From Ruminococcaceae bacterium UBA3753 (GTDB lineage Bacteria; Bacillota; Clostridia; Oscillospirales; Acutalibacteraceae): a DNA stretch of 31,837 bases. The stretch spans positions 1 to 31,837 of the forward strand of contig DFGJ01000039.1 of NCBI GenBank assembly GCA_002372375.1. The letters run 5' to 3'. This document shows, piece after piece, positions 18,197 through 27,113 of the stretch. Within the stretch, counting starts at the first letter, position 1. Each line of letters opens with the position of its first letter. Below the pieces are notes generated by a model, which searched no databases, had not been told where the DNA came from, and was given only the letters and a program-made list of their open reading frames with translations. The translations under genes and the position numbers were made by a program.

Positions 18197-19340
18197 CTAC
18201 GTCTCATCTATCTTTTCGTCAAGTATAATATTTTGGGTTATATGGCCTACAAATCGTGGAATAAATAGATGAGAATTATTAGGCAATTTTGGTAATTTTT
18301 GGTTAGTAAGAAGTAACTAACGTCCGTAGGAAACTGGACCAACGGTAGCAAATCAGCTAAAATGCTAAAACTTTCTTAGCTGTGTCTCTTTTAATTTTCC
18401 TTTAAGTTTAATATTTTGGGCTATATTGGCCTACAAAGCGTGGAGTAAATAGATGAGAATTAATAGACAGTTTTAGTAGTTTTTGGTTAATAAGAAACAG
18501 TTAGGTACTTTGGCAGACTGGGCCAATGCTAGCAGATTAGCTAAAATTTTAAAAAATTTCTTGGTTACATCTCATTTAATTTTCCTTTAAGTATAATATT
18601 TTGGGCTATATTGGCCTGACAAAGTGTGGTATAAATAGATGAGAATTAATAGACAGTTTTAGTAATTTTTGGTTAGTAAGAAATAACTAGAGTTCGTGGC
18701 GGACTGGGCAATGCTAGCAAATCAGCTAAAATGTTAAAGTTTTCTTAGATATGCATCAATTGATTTTGTGTTGAGTTTAGTTATTTTTGGGCACACAAGA
18801 CTGTTAAAGAGTGAAATAGTTAACTAATGACTAAATTGGTGGATAATTTTATTAGTTTTTGATTAATAAGAAATAATTAGCGTTTGTAGCAAACTGGGCC
18901 AATGCTAGCAGATCAGCTAAAATGTTAAAGCTTTCTTAGCTGCGTCTCATTTGATTTTCCTTTAAGTTTAATATTTTGGGCTATATTGGCCTACAAAGCG
19001 TGGAATAAATAGATGAGAATGAACAGACATTTTTGGTAATTTTTGGTTAGTAAGAAATAACTAGAGTTCGTGACAAACTGGGCCAATGCTAGCAAATCAG
19101 CTAAAATGTTAAATTTTCCTTAGCTGCGTCTCATTTGATTTTCCTTTAAGTTTAATATTTTGGGCTATATTGGCCTACAAAGCGTGGAGTAAATAGATGA
19201 GAATTAATAGACAGTTTTAGTAGTTTTTGGTTAATAAGAAACAGTTAGGTACTTTGGCAGACTGGGCCAATGCTAGCAGATTAGCTAAAATGTTAAAGCT
19301 TTCTTAGCTGCGTCTCATCTGATTTCGTTAAATGTGGATG
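18197..19340 (+). repeat. Tandem array of six partial deoC 3' copies
   Basis: The deoC stop at 18194-18196 has counterparts at 18377, 18562 (TGG instead of TAG), 18746, 18937, 19121 and 19305; periods are 183-191 bp, mostly 184. Each unit starts with about 95 nt matching the last 30 codons of deoC, with AKMLKLS-stop matching AKILKLS-stop at the end. About 90 nt of shared downstream sequence follows (GTCTCAT, TTTAATATTTTGGGCTATAT, GGCCTACAAAGCGTGG, TAGATGAGAATTAATAGACA). The upstream part of each copy contains stops, so the copies are not translated as deoC, but the terminal codons and stop remain. The array stands between deoC and its likely terminator at 19473. Confidence 0.9.
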
Positions 19341-19472
19341 TTTTCGGAATATCTAGTTTTTATAATGCAAAAATTTGGGAATGCTTGAATTAGTATATAA
19401 CTTTAGTATCTTTTGCTCAACAAAAATTGCCTGCAGATAGATGTGAATTAGATCAAAATAAGTAGGCAAGCT

Positions 19473-19492
19473 AGTCTATGATAGACTTTTTT
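19473..19492 (+). terminator. Intrinsic terminator, probably for deoC and its array
   Basis: AGTCT (19473-19477), loop ATGAT, AGACT (19483-19487), then a run of five T. If this serves deoC, the whole repeat array would be transcribed as a 3' untranslated region of about 1.3 kb. Confidence 0.5.
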
Positions 19493-19879
19493 GGTTACTG
19501 CTTTGTTTCTTTTCGCTGAAATTGTAACATTTTTAGACATGTAGTTTAGATTAAATAATTACAAAAATTTAAATACATCGGTGTACAACAGTAGTTTTTG
19601 GCAAAGTAAGAAAGTATTAGAGTTTTTTGAGTAATATAGAGTTTATTAAGTTGTAGATTATTAATTCTTGATTTAAAAAATCGATAGGTCTGTTTTTTGT
19701 GTTTGGTGAGATTTTTAATTGAAAACTGCTTTACTATTTTATTAATTAATATCAATATATTTGTTTAGATTATAAATAGCTTATTTTCAAAGATTTAGCG
19801 TTAAAGATATATCAAATCAGTTTTTGTTTTTAATATAAGAAAAAAACTTGCTAGCGTAGTTTTTGGGACACAGTTTTTT

Positions 19880-19888
19880 TGATACAAT
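19880..19888 (+). promoter_or_regulatory. Extended -10 promoter element of dapB
   Basis: TGA followed by TACAAT (19883-19888) forms an extended -10 (TGn-TATAAT type), 47 nt before the preferred GTG start. The -35 region is only a T-rich stretch. Confidence 0.4.
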
Positions 19889-19920
19889 GAGATTGTTTGT
19901 TGTTGTAGATTTTGTTCAAA

Positions 19921-19926
19921 GAAGGA
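19921..19926 (+). promoter_or_regulatory. Ribosome binding site deciding the dapB start
   Basis: GAAGGA lies 9 nt before the GTG at 19936. The alternative in-frame TTG at 19912 has no Shine-Dalgarno sequence. Confidence 0.55.
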
Positions 19927-19935
19927 ACTTTTATT

Positions 19936-20736
19936 GTGACTAGTAGCAAAGGGATTATTAATATTTTACTTTCTGGCTTCGATGGAAGAATGGGAACGAC
20001 TGTGCGAGAGGTTGCCAAAGAAAGCGGAGATTTTTTCGTAGTAGCGGGAGTTTCTTATAGTAGAGCTATAGAAAATGAATCCAGTGTGTTAAATGTTTTT
20101 AGTAGTTTTAGAGATATAAAAAATGTTAAAGCTGACGTTATTATAGATTTTTCGCATGCTGATTCTACTAAAGAACTTTTAAAGTTTGCTACGAAATTTA
20201 AAATTCCAACGGTTATTGGTACCACGGGGCATACCAATGAGCAGTTGGAGATTATCAAAGGTGTCTCAGACTTTATTCCTGTATTTTTTTCACAAAATAT
20301 GTCTATTGGTGCGAACATTTTGCTTAATCTGTGTAAAAGGGCTGCTCGACTTCTAAAAAATTCCTGCGATATTGAAATAGTGGAGAAGCATCACAACCGA
20401 AAAAAAGATGCCCCAAGTGGAACATCTTTGATGTTTGCTGAAGAATTGAAAAAAGCGCTAAATTTACGAGAGTGTAACTATATTTTTGACAGAACAAACA
20501 GGAGCCAAGTACGAAAATCTGGAGAAATAGGTATAAGTTCTGTTAGAGCTGGTACCATTGTAGGTGAGCACAGTGTAATTTTTGGTTTAGATAACGAAAT
20601 TTTAACTTTAACGCATACGGCGCAGAGTAGAAAAATTTTTGCTAAAGGTGCATTGTTGGCGGCCAAGTTTATTTTGAATAAGGAGCCTGGATTCTATACC
20701 ATGAAAGATATGTGCGCGATTGGCGGTTTTTGTTAG
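19936..20736 (+). CDS. dapB: 4-hydroxy-tetrahydrodipicolinate reductase
   Basis: DapB reduces hydroxytetrahydrodipicolinate with NAD(P)H in the diaminopimelate/lysine pathway, which feeds peptidoglycan cross-links. With GTG 19936 as start the product has 266 residues, the usual size. The nucleotide-binding motif GFDGRMG is near the N-terminus, GTTGHT follows in the middle, and the catalytic block is H152-H153-N-R-K-K-DAPSGTS. The C-terminal RAGTIVGEH block, which closes the active site, is present. An in-frame TTG at 19912 would add eight residues but lacks a ribosome site. No other lysine-pathway gene is next to it; flanks are long and non-coding. Confidence 0.95.
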   Translation: MTSSKGIINILLSGFDGRMGTTVREVAKESGDFFVVAGVSYSRAIENESSVLNVFSSFRDIKNVKADVIIDFSHADSTKELLKFATKFKIPTVIGTTGHTNEQLEIIKGVSDFIPVFFSQNMSIGANILLNLCKRAARLLKNSCDIEIVEKHHNRKKDAPSGTSLMFAEELKKALNLRECNYIFDRTNRSQVRKSGEIGISSVRAGTIVGEHSVIFGLDNEILTLTHTAQSRKIFAKGALLAAKFILNKEPGFYTMKDMCAIGGFC

Positions 20737-21698
20737 CAATTACTACCATTGTTTTATTGCGCAAATTAAATGCAAACATTACGGTGGTTTTGGTAGAACT
20801 GAAGTTTTGACAGGCTTAGGTAGCGAAATTTATTTTTTACTTTTTTGCATCTCGAGGTTTGAGTTTATCTCATCTTTTCTATGTATCCGGTTTTAGCGAA
20901 AATCGTACTGTACCAAAAAATTTTTAAATGGTTTTTCTAGTTTTACACAATGTGGAGTATCTTTGGAGTATTTTTAAAATTTATTTGATATTTTCATCAA
21001 AATTTATGATATATCTTTATTAAATTTTGAGAAATGTGAAACTACGCGGTCCAGTTATCTGATGATTTCTATACTTAAGAGTGTGTTTGAAATTTATATT
21101 ACCTAGTTATTATTTTTGTATTTTCCATATTTAAATTAAATTTTCGCATTAGAGTTCATTTTCGAACAAAGCTCTGGGTTTTGTATCCCATTAAGTGTAT
21201 CTGTTAGTGAATATATTTGCCAGTGGTTTCTATTTTGTTGTACCTTAGAAAATTAAAAATCTGTTCCGCTATTCGTTGAGATAGTTCTAGAAAAGATAAT
21301 TTTTCTCAGACCTGTGTGTTAACTATGTACTATTCTGAAAGTATGTCTAAGTAAATTTTAGTTTTTAGACTCATGGGGATGCTAGTTATTTAATAAAATT
21401 TTATTGTTGTCGTTTTTTAAAAAAACTTATATTTTTATTCCCTAAAAGGTTATTTAAGTTTTTTATGATTTTGTTGCTTGCTTCTATGTAATTAAAATAT
21501 GTGCTTTCCCATTTATTCAAAAGAATAAGAAATGCCTCTCTAGAGGCATTCCTTGAAGTACTGTTGAAGTTTGAAAGTTTTGCGCCCACACTTTTAAATC
21601 TAGTGTTTTGGTGTTAGAAATTAAATTAATTCTTATCTTCAATGAGTTGATTCTTGGAATTTTTTGCTAATAAAAACCTGAATTGGCAAAATGAATTA
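20737..21698. other. Intergenic between convergent dapB and the Asn/Gln-rich protein gene
   Basis: About 0.96 kb, AT-rich. The only clear element is the minus-strand terminator at 21519-21550. A 62-codon minus-strand frame at 21401-21589 runs straight through that hairpin and is taken as chance. I saw no ordered tandem repeat here. Confidence 0.5.
21519..21550 (-). terminator. Intrinsic terminator of the secreted Asn/Gln-rich protein gene
   Basis: Read on the minus strand, AATGCCTC, a 4-nt loop and GAGGCATT form a perfect 8-bp stem (21531-21550), followed by TCTTATTCTTTT (21519-21530). It lies about 150 nt after the stop codon at 21699. Confidence 0.7.
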
Positions 21699-24149
21699 CT
21701 ATAGTGAAGTTAAACTGAAGCCCTCGACTTTATAGTTTTCAATTAATGACGTCACATTCTTTAATACAGTATTTGCTTCATTATCAGATATGAAATTACT
21801 GGTTGTTTGTTCTGTATCGAAGTTGCCTTGGGCTAAACCACTTTTTTTACTGTCGTATACAAAGCACTTTCCTGATGCATCTTTTAGATACAGTCTATTA
21901 TCTTTCCCAATTTTAAAATCATATGACTTACCGTTTTTTGTGTGAAACTTACCATTATCCCAATCTATTCTTTCGCCGATTATCTTATTTTCTTTTAAGT
22001 AATTTATAAGTGGTTTAAAATCTTCTTCGCTTTCGTCACCTTCTATATCTAATTTGTCCCATCTTGCGGTGTAAGTTGCAACGGCACTTGGTGCGTTAAG
22101 GTTATTTGTTATCAAAACGTTTGTGTCGTTTTCAGTTAACACTCTTCTTATTTGAACATTGTCATCTTGGTCTACCGAGTATTCGTACTTGTTTCCATTT
22201 TCCGCATAAAAGAAATTGCCTTCAATTCTAACACCTTTAAAAATTTTATTTTGTGCCTTAAGTTTATTAATGAGCGGGTTAAATTTATTGCGTATAAATC
22301 CAAATTCTGTGGGTTTCGTCATGTCAACATCTTTTTGTTTTTGACCTAAATTTCCAGCATAGAATTCGTCTTTAGTGCAGTCATAAACCACCGGTGTATT
22401 ATTATGAAAGTTAATAAATACCCGCTTTCCGTTATCTTGTATCTCGAAGTAATTGTTTACTCCGTCTTTGTCCTTAAAGTTGTTCTCACCAATTATTCTT
22501 CCTGAGCGTACAAGTTTACCCTCCTTCTGTAAGATATCTATTAGACCTCTAAAGAACTCGCCTTGCGATTCATAAGGTTTTCCATCAGGTTCAGCGGTTC
22601 TCCAGTCGAGATTACGGTTTTTTATTTCTTTAAATTCATCGTTTTCTGCATCGTAAACTAACTGAATGCCCCCGTGTCCCTTAATTCGTAATTCTTTACC
22701 GTTTTTGGTAACAAGAAATTTATCTTTCTCCGAAGCTTTATCTAAATAAGTGTCATCACTTATGATACTGTTTGCCTCAAGTTTCGTTTCTGTATTTTGG
22801 TTGTTTTGTTGGGCGTTTTGCCAATAGTTTTGATTATACATGTTCTGGTACTGCCAGTTATTATTTTGGTTATACATATTTTGGTACTGCCAATTGTTAT
22901 TTTGATTGTATGTATTTTGTGTGGTGTTTTGATTTGTATTAATGTTAGTGTTAGAAATATTGGTATCTGTTATGTTACCATAAACAATTTTGCCTTGCTG
23001 CTTTAGCATGTTTATGAGTGGTCTGACATTTTTTATACTATCTTCACTTATTGGTTTTGAAAAGTCTACATTTTTACTGTCCCCATTTATTTTTATATAA
23101 AATTTGTCAGTTCCTGCGTCGTATATAAACTCTCTTCCAGCAAAATCAAGTATACTGCCACCTGTGTGCCTAAAGGTGTATTTCATACCGCTTTTGTCAT
23201 AAAAGGTATTGTCTACAACGCGTGCCAATCCCCCCCGCTGTGCTTGATTGTTTACGTTGTTATTTGGAGTCATATAGTTTTGCATGTTCTGCTGCATCAT
23301 ATTGTTATACATAATTTGATTATACATATTTTGACGTGCTGCATTCTGGTACATCATCCAAGAATTTGCCATCATCTGGCTAAATATCGGATTTTGCATA
23401 AGAGTATTTGCAGCTTGAGTATAGGCTTGGCTATAACCGTAATTTGAACCTTGATTAAATCCGTAATTAATTCCTTGGTTGTACCCGTACTGTCTTTCAG
23501 CAAACATTTGATTAACGTTTGTTGTAATTTTAAGGTCAAAGTTGTTATCAAAGGTGTATCCAGTGCCAGCAAAAAAGTTGTTTAATCTGTCTTTTAATTG
23601 ATTAAGTGAGATTTTTCTCAAACTACCATTTTCGGCAAGGTCGTTATTATTTTCGTATACATAAAAATTATAACGTACATTACTGTATTGCTGGTTATCC
23701 TTGACTCTCATAGCTCCAACGAGCAGTTGTTTGCCGCGTGCATGTATTGTAAATGAAAATTCATCGGCTAGATTGTCTCTATTGGAAATGTTTCTTGTCA
23801 TATCAACTATTCGAACAAATTCATCCGGTGCACCAAATTTACCTTTAATTCTCAAATTATTACCAAGAGTACTTCTTATCTTATTCATAACAGAAGATGC
23901 TTTGTTGTTTTGTACATCAATGTCTTCATTTTGCAATCTGTCTATAAGTCTGTTCGAAACGTTTTGGTTAGTATTGTCTTCAACAAAATTTTGCACAGTC
24001 CTCATATTTCCATAGTTTTGCATGTTATTTTGCTGATAGTTCTGTGTTTGATAAGGTCCCGCTGCGCTCACTTGACTGGCACCAGTTGCCGCCGAACCAA
24101 GTAACATCGTTCCTGCCAAAATGGCCCCACTACTTCTTTTTCTTGCCAT
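21699..24149 (-). CDS. Secreted Asn/Gln-rich protein with five repeated modules
   Basis: 816 residues; I do not recognise the family. Residues 1-30 are a signal peptide (MARKRSS, Ala/Gly/Leu core, cleavage near VSA/AG). An N-terminal globular part runs to about 210. It is followed by a Tyr/Asn/Gln/Met-rich stretch (about 220-300). Five modules of about 85-95 residues start near 304, 457, 552, 642 and 728. Each has an opening NxFYxKxGxxYxF-like strand pair, usually VYD-x3-DxFY in the middle and, in four of them, PLIxxLKxxxKI at the end. Between modules 1 and 2 lies a second Asn/Gln-rich stretch with an exact repeat of NQNNNWQYQNMY. ATG 24149 follows a strong AGGAGGTG (24155-24162) at 5 nt. It is probably abundant and surface-exposed or secreted; the composition resembles prion-like or matrix proteins. 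Function unknown. Confidence 0.9.
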   Translation of the reverse strand: MARKRSSGAILAGTMLLGSAATGASQVSAAGPYQTQNYQQNNMQNYGNMRTVQNFVEDNTNQNVSNRLIDRLQNEDIDVQNNKASSVMNKIRSTLGNNLRIKGKFGAPDEFVRIVDMTRNISNRDNLADEFSFTIHARGKQLLVGAMRVKDNQQYSNVRYNFYVYENNNDLAENGSLRKISLNQLKDRLNNFFAGTGYTFDNNFDLKITTNVNQMFAERQYGYNQGINYGFNQGSNYGYSQAYTQAANTLMQNPIFSQMMANSWMMYQNAARQNMYNQIMYNNMMQQNMQNYMTPNNNVNNQAQRGGLARVVDNTFYDKSGMKYTFRHTGGSILDFAGREFIYDAGTDKFYIKINGDSKNVDFSKPISEDSIKNVRPLINMLKQQGKIVYGNITDTNISNTNINTNQNTTQNTYNQNNNWQYQNMYNQNNNWQYQNMYNQNYWQNAQQNNQNTETKLEANSIISDDTYLDKASEKDKFLVTKNGKELRIKGHGGIQLVYDAENDEFKEIKNRNLDWRTAEPDGKPYESQGEFFRGLIDILQKEGKLVRSGRIIGENNFKDKDGVNNYFEIQDNGKRVFINFHNNTPVVYDCTKDEFYAGNLGQKQKDVDMTKPTEFGFIRNKFNPLINKLKAQNKIFKGVRIEGNFFYAENGNKYEYSVDQDDNVQIRRVLTENDTNVLITNNLNAPSAVATYTARWDKLDIEGDESEEDFKPLINYLKENKIIGERIDWDNGKFHTKNGKSYDFKIGKDNRLYLKDASGKCFVYDSKKSGLAQGNFDTEQTTSNFISDNEANTVLKNVTSLIENYKVEGFSLTSL

Positions 24150-24202
24150 AAAAACACCTCCTAAAAATTAAAGATAACACTAAAAAGAAGTGAAGTAATA
24201 TA

Positions 24203-24231
24203 AATTTAACATAAAACCATAAAAATGTCAA
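24203..24231 (-). promoter_or_regulatory. Promoter of the secreted Asn/Gln-rich protein gene
   Basis: On the minus strand perfect TTGACA (24226-24231), a 17-nt spacer and TAAATT (24203-24208), about 54 nt before the ATG. With the strong ribosome site it suggests high expression. Confidence 0.65.
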
Positions 24232-24377
24232 CTATTTTTAAAAAAATATATAAGTATATTACAGATTTTAGGAAATAATCTTAGCTGTCCTCAGTCTTAA
24301 TTGAGACGGGCAAATTTTTGGGTTCTAGATTGACTATTTTTTTCTATTTTTGAAAACTAAATGTAGAAATCATTTTT

Positions 24378-24395
24378 TCTTGATTTTGATCAAGA
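24378..24395 (+). repeat. Inverted repeat upstream of the tenA-type gene
   Basis: TCTTGAT, a 4-nt spacer and ATCAAGA form a perfect 7-bp inverted repeat about 60 nt before the tenA start. No T-run follows on either strand, so an operator is more likely than a terminator. I saw no TPP riboswitch here. Confidence 0.35.
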
Positions 24396-24456
24396 CTATT
24401 ATTAGTCTCTTATAGCAGTATCGTTTTTACATTTTTGTATAAAAGAGGCATTAACT

Positions 24457-25119
24457 TTGCTTAAGGCATTTTTGAAAAGAATAGAACCTAAATGGGATGA
24501 AATGTTAGAAAAGCCGTTTTTGCGCGGCATTACAGACGGAACCCTCATCAAGGAAGTTTTCTTATTTTACTTGATTCAAGACACTCTATACCTTAGAGAT
24601 TATGTTAAATGCTACGCGTTTGCAATAACTAAAACTAATGACATTGAAATAATTAGAATTTTATTAGATTGTTTGAAACTGATAGAAAAAGATGAGACAG
24701 CGGTTCATATAAAGTACTTAAGAGACAATGGTTACACAGAAGAAAAGGCGCTTTTGGAATCTAAAGATAGAATAAATGAAGAATATCTAAATTATATGTT
24801 TAATCTTTCTAAAAATGGATCACTTACGGAGGGCTTAATTAGTTTGTTACCCTGTGCTTACAGTTATTACTACATATTTAAAAATTGTAAGAAACGTGCA
24901 ATTAATTGGAAAACTTATTCAGAGAATTATTATAAAGCTTACATTGACTATTACTCTAGTTTTGAGTACGTCTCTGGTTTGAAGAAACTGGACGTTCTGT
25001 GTGCATTTATTTTAAAAGAAAAAGAAAACTTTGAAGAAAAGCTATATAAAATCTTTGAAACAAGCACTGAGTTTGAAGCGAAGTTTTGGGATATGCCTTT
25101 AATGCAAGTACGAAGTTAA
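24457..25119 (+). CDS. tenA: TenA-family protein (aminopyrimidine aminohydrolase/thiaminase II)
   Basis: TenA proteins hydrolyse aminopyrimidines from degraded thiamine, feeding pyrimidine salvage. The 220-residue all-helical product keeps the family landmarks: PFLRGITDGTL at 20-30, the substrate Asp D42 in QDTLYL, the catalytic Cys C133 in LLPCAYSYYY, and E207 in the C-terminal E-x2-FWDM block. The start is TTG at 24457 with AAGAGG 8-10 nt upstream. It is alone, with no thi genes around. Because TenA-like proteins include divergent members of unclear substrate, the precise reaction is inferred. A decayed copy of its last 27 or so codons lies just downstream (25195-25290). Confidence 0.88.
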   Translation: MLKAFLKRIEPKWDEMLEKPFLRGITDGTLIKEVFLFYLIQDTLYLRDYVKCYAFAITKTNDIEIIRILLDCLKLIEKDETAVHIKYLRDNGYTEEKALLESKDRINEEYLNYMFNLSKNGSLTEGLISLLPCAYSYYYIFKNCKKRAINWKTYSENYYKAYIDYYSSFEYVSGLKKLDVLCAFILKEKENFEEKLYKIFETSTEFEAKFWDMPLMQVRS

Positions 25120-25194
25120 GAGAAATAGCGGTTGTTGTTTCAGTGAGGAGTATTTGATAGGTTTAGAATAAATAAGTAAAACATGCAATATAGT

Positions 25195-25290
25195 GCAAAA
25201 AGATAAAGAAAAAAGCTCTATAAAACTTTTTTAAGTAAATACCGAGTTTGAAGCAAAATTTTGGGATATACATTTAGCTACAATTAATAG
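25195..25290 (+). pseudogene. Decayed second copy of the tenA 3' end
   Basis: This stretch aligns with the last part of tenA at a distance of about 175 bp: GAGTTTGAAGC at 25244 against 25069, then AAATTTTGGGATAT matching AAGTTTTGGGATAT. The AAAGAAAAAAGCTCTATAAAA region matches the preceding Glu/Lys-rich codons. Stops and small indels break the frame. It is a single 3'-terminal tandem duplication, like the larger arrays after miaA and deoC. Confidence 0.75.
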
Positions 25291-25386
25291 TAGCGCTGCT
25301 GTGCTTTTTAATTATACAGCTAACAAGCTGAAATTGTATTATGGAATGTATCCTAGGTTACTGTTACTTAATAAAAATTTTGGAAG

Positions 25387-26205
25387 TTATTGCGGCCAGT
25401 GCTCCCATTCGTCGAATGTATCCATTAACACTATATCCATTCCTGAAAATTTTCTGAATTCTTTTAAATCCTCTAGCAGGTTTTTGAATTTGTTTTTTGC
25501 AACATTAGCTTTTCTGGTCGCAGCTTGGAATTTCTTTTTTCTATTTTTTAGATTTTTAAAACGGCTTAAAGTGTTAACTGTTTCATGCCTTAAATTTTCG
25601 ATCTCTTTATTGCATTCTTCAGATTTGTTTTCTGATTTTTTTGTTTCCTCGATATGTTGAACTAGCTTATTTCTAAAAACTTCAATTTTCGCTTTACATT
25701 GTTCTAGCTGAGTCTTCAAATTTTCCATTTTTCGATTACAACGTTTTATTAAACTTTCACTTTCACGGATTTTTCTTTCCAAGATCAATTTTGCCGTATA
25801 CCTTGTTAGTAGAGAAAAATATACTATGGCACTAGAAGTAAGGAGAATCATCCTATTTATTGATATTATTTCATCATATAAATTTGTTTTCTTGAGAGGA
25901 TCTTTGTCTGAAAGATCGGTGCTATCGTTTAAAAAGTTGTCCAAAAATCTGTTAATATTATCGTTAAGATCATCTATTGCATTTAAGTCGCCTCCTATGA
26001 CTCTAAGAAAATTTTGAAAAAAATTGTGTGTATTATTTGACAATTTTTTTGTATAGGTTTCTTCTATACCTTTATCGTTTTTTATTTCAGATGTTGGAAT
26101 TTTTGTAAGGTTTGCACTTTGCTGTGCATATGCAGGCAAAGAAAATGTACCTAGACCTGAAGATAAACATACAGTTGAAATAATCTGAGCAGAAATTTTA
26201 TTCAT
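25387..26205 (-). CDS. Exported membrane-anchored coiled-coil protein
   Basis: 272 residues, family not recognised. Residues 1-27 are a signal peptide (cleavage near AYA/QQ). Residues 28-115 form a polar Asn/Asp-rich part. Residues about 117-139 form a hydrophobic membrane segment. Residues about 140-240 are a highly charged Lys/Glu heptad-like helix, a likely coiled coil, and the chain ends with a Trp/His-containing tail (EHWPQ). A cleaved signal plus one inner segment would place the polar part outside and the coiled coil inside. ATG 26205 follows AGAGGA (26216-26221) at 10 nt. It is the third predicted exported protein here and sits near the Asn/Gln-rich protein, though the tenA gene on the other strand lies between. 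Function unknown. Confidence 0.85.
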   Translation of the reverse strand: MNKISAQIISTVCLSSGLGTFSLPAYAQQSANLTKIPTSEIKNDKGIEETYTKKLSNNTHNFFQNFLRVIGGDLNAIDDLNDNINRFLDNFLNDSTDLSDKDPLKKTNLYDEIISINRMILLTSSAIVYFSLLTRYTAKLILERKIRESESLIKRCNRKMENLKTQLEQCKAKIEVFRNKLVQHIEETKKSENKSEECNKEIENLRHETVNTLSRFKNLKNRKKKFQAATRKANVAKNKFKNLLEDLKEFRKFSGMDIVLMDTFDEWEHWPQ

Positions 26206-26478
26206 AAAAATAACATCCTCTAAAAATTTAAAATATTTTTGATAGATAATATAAATATATTATCATATTTAATTTACTTTTTAAACAGTAAAAAGATAAA
26301 ATCATCTAAAGTTTGTAAGAATGAACAGTAACCAGTCATACAAAATATAATATTATGTAGACAAGCGTTTAATTTTTCTTTTTGAGCTATATGTTTAAAA
26401 AGAATTTAGCTGGAAAAAATAACTTCTATATAAAAGAAGATTATTCCACTAGAAGAAAAATATGGAGCGTGAAATACT

Positions 26479-26841
26479 TTGAATGTAAAAAGAGGAGATA
26501 TTTTTTACGCTGATCTTAGCCCAGTGAAGGGTTCAGAGCAGGGAGGTATCAGGCCGGTTCTTATTATACAAAACGATGTTGGCAATAAATTTAGCCCAAC
26601 AGTAATTGCGGCAGCCATAACTAGTAAAAAAGGTAAAAATTCAATTCCAACACACATTGAGGTGGATGCAACTGCCAACGGTTTAGCAAAAAACTCTGTG
26701 GTGCTTTTAGAGCAGATAAGAACTATAGATAAAAGGCGTTTAAAAGAAAAAATGGGAACTTTAGACACATTTATTATGAATAAAATAAATAAAGCGTTGA
26801 TTGTAAGTTTTGGATTATACAATATGCAAAGTGTAAAGTGA
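26479..26841 (+). CDS. Type II toxin EndoA/MazF, mRNA interferase
   Basis: 120 residues, closely matching the Bacillus EndoA (MazF) subgroup, whose members cleave RNA at specific short sequences. Seen directly: RGDIFYADLSPVKGSEQGG at 5-23, then R25 and T48, the two active-site positions known in B. subtilis MazF, and the block LLEQIRTIDKRRL. TTG at 26479 follows GGAG (26464-26467) at 11 nt. In Bacillota an antitoxin gene usually lies directly upstream; here the upstream 270 nt are non-coding and the next gene is divergent. No small antitoxin-like frame is visible on either side. It may be an orphan toxin with an antitoxin elsewhere, or may be regulated in another way. Confidence 0.93.
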   Translation: MNVKRGDIFYADLSPVKGSEQGGIRPVLIIQNDVGNKFSPTVIAAAITSKKGKNSIPTHIEVDATANGLAKNSVVLLEQIRTIDKRRLKEKMGTLDTFIMNKINKALIVSFGLYNMQSVK

Positions 26842-27113
26842 CACAATAGTAGATAATTTTGAAAAATTGATTATAAAACTATATTCTTTGCCCTGAACAA
26901 AACGCTCAGTTACTAAGGAATTAATTGGTTTATATTCAATGAAAATATTTAGCGTTTTTATGTAATGATTTCTATAGCTGAAGAGAACTATATTACATTT
27001 GTAAATCAGTTAAAGTCAATTAATAGTACCTTAGGGCAAGAAATTTTTGCAAGTGAAGCGACTATTATAGACAGTTTTGAAACGCATGAAATTTTCAAGA
27101 CAAAACTGGTGCC
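26842..27113 (+). other. Non-coding stretch between the toxin gene and a strong terminator
   Basis: About 270 nt that would be either a long 3' untranslated region of the toxin mRNA or a separate small RNA. A weak promoter-like pair (TAGATA, 17 nt, TATAAA) lies near 26850-26880. A 68-codon frame (26965-27171) overlaps the terminator hairpin and has no ribosome site, so I do not call it a gene. Confidence 0.35.

Larger units (their letters stand above)
19341..19911. other. Intergenic between the deoC array and dapB
   Basis: About 0.57 kb. It contains the terminator candidate at 19473-19492 and the extended -10 element of dapB at 19880-19888. No supported gene; a 69-codon minus-strand frame at 19546-19755 has no ribosome site and random-looking content. 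Confidence 0.45.

Noticed and set aside
16085..19340. The mutL and deoC arrays considered as CRISPR or as an insertion sequence
   Set aside because: Units are 120-190 bp of near-continuous homology to the adjacent gene, with no short repeat plus unique spacer pattern, no terminal inverted repeats and no cas or transposase gene.
21401..21589. 62-codon minus-strand frame after the Asn/Gln-rich protein gene
   Set aside because: It runs straight through a perfect terminator hairpin (21531-21550) and has no ribosome site.
24150..24456. TPP riboswitch before tenA
   Set aside because: The conserved CTGAGA and ACCTGA-type elements are not present; only a 7-bp inverted repeat is seen.
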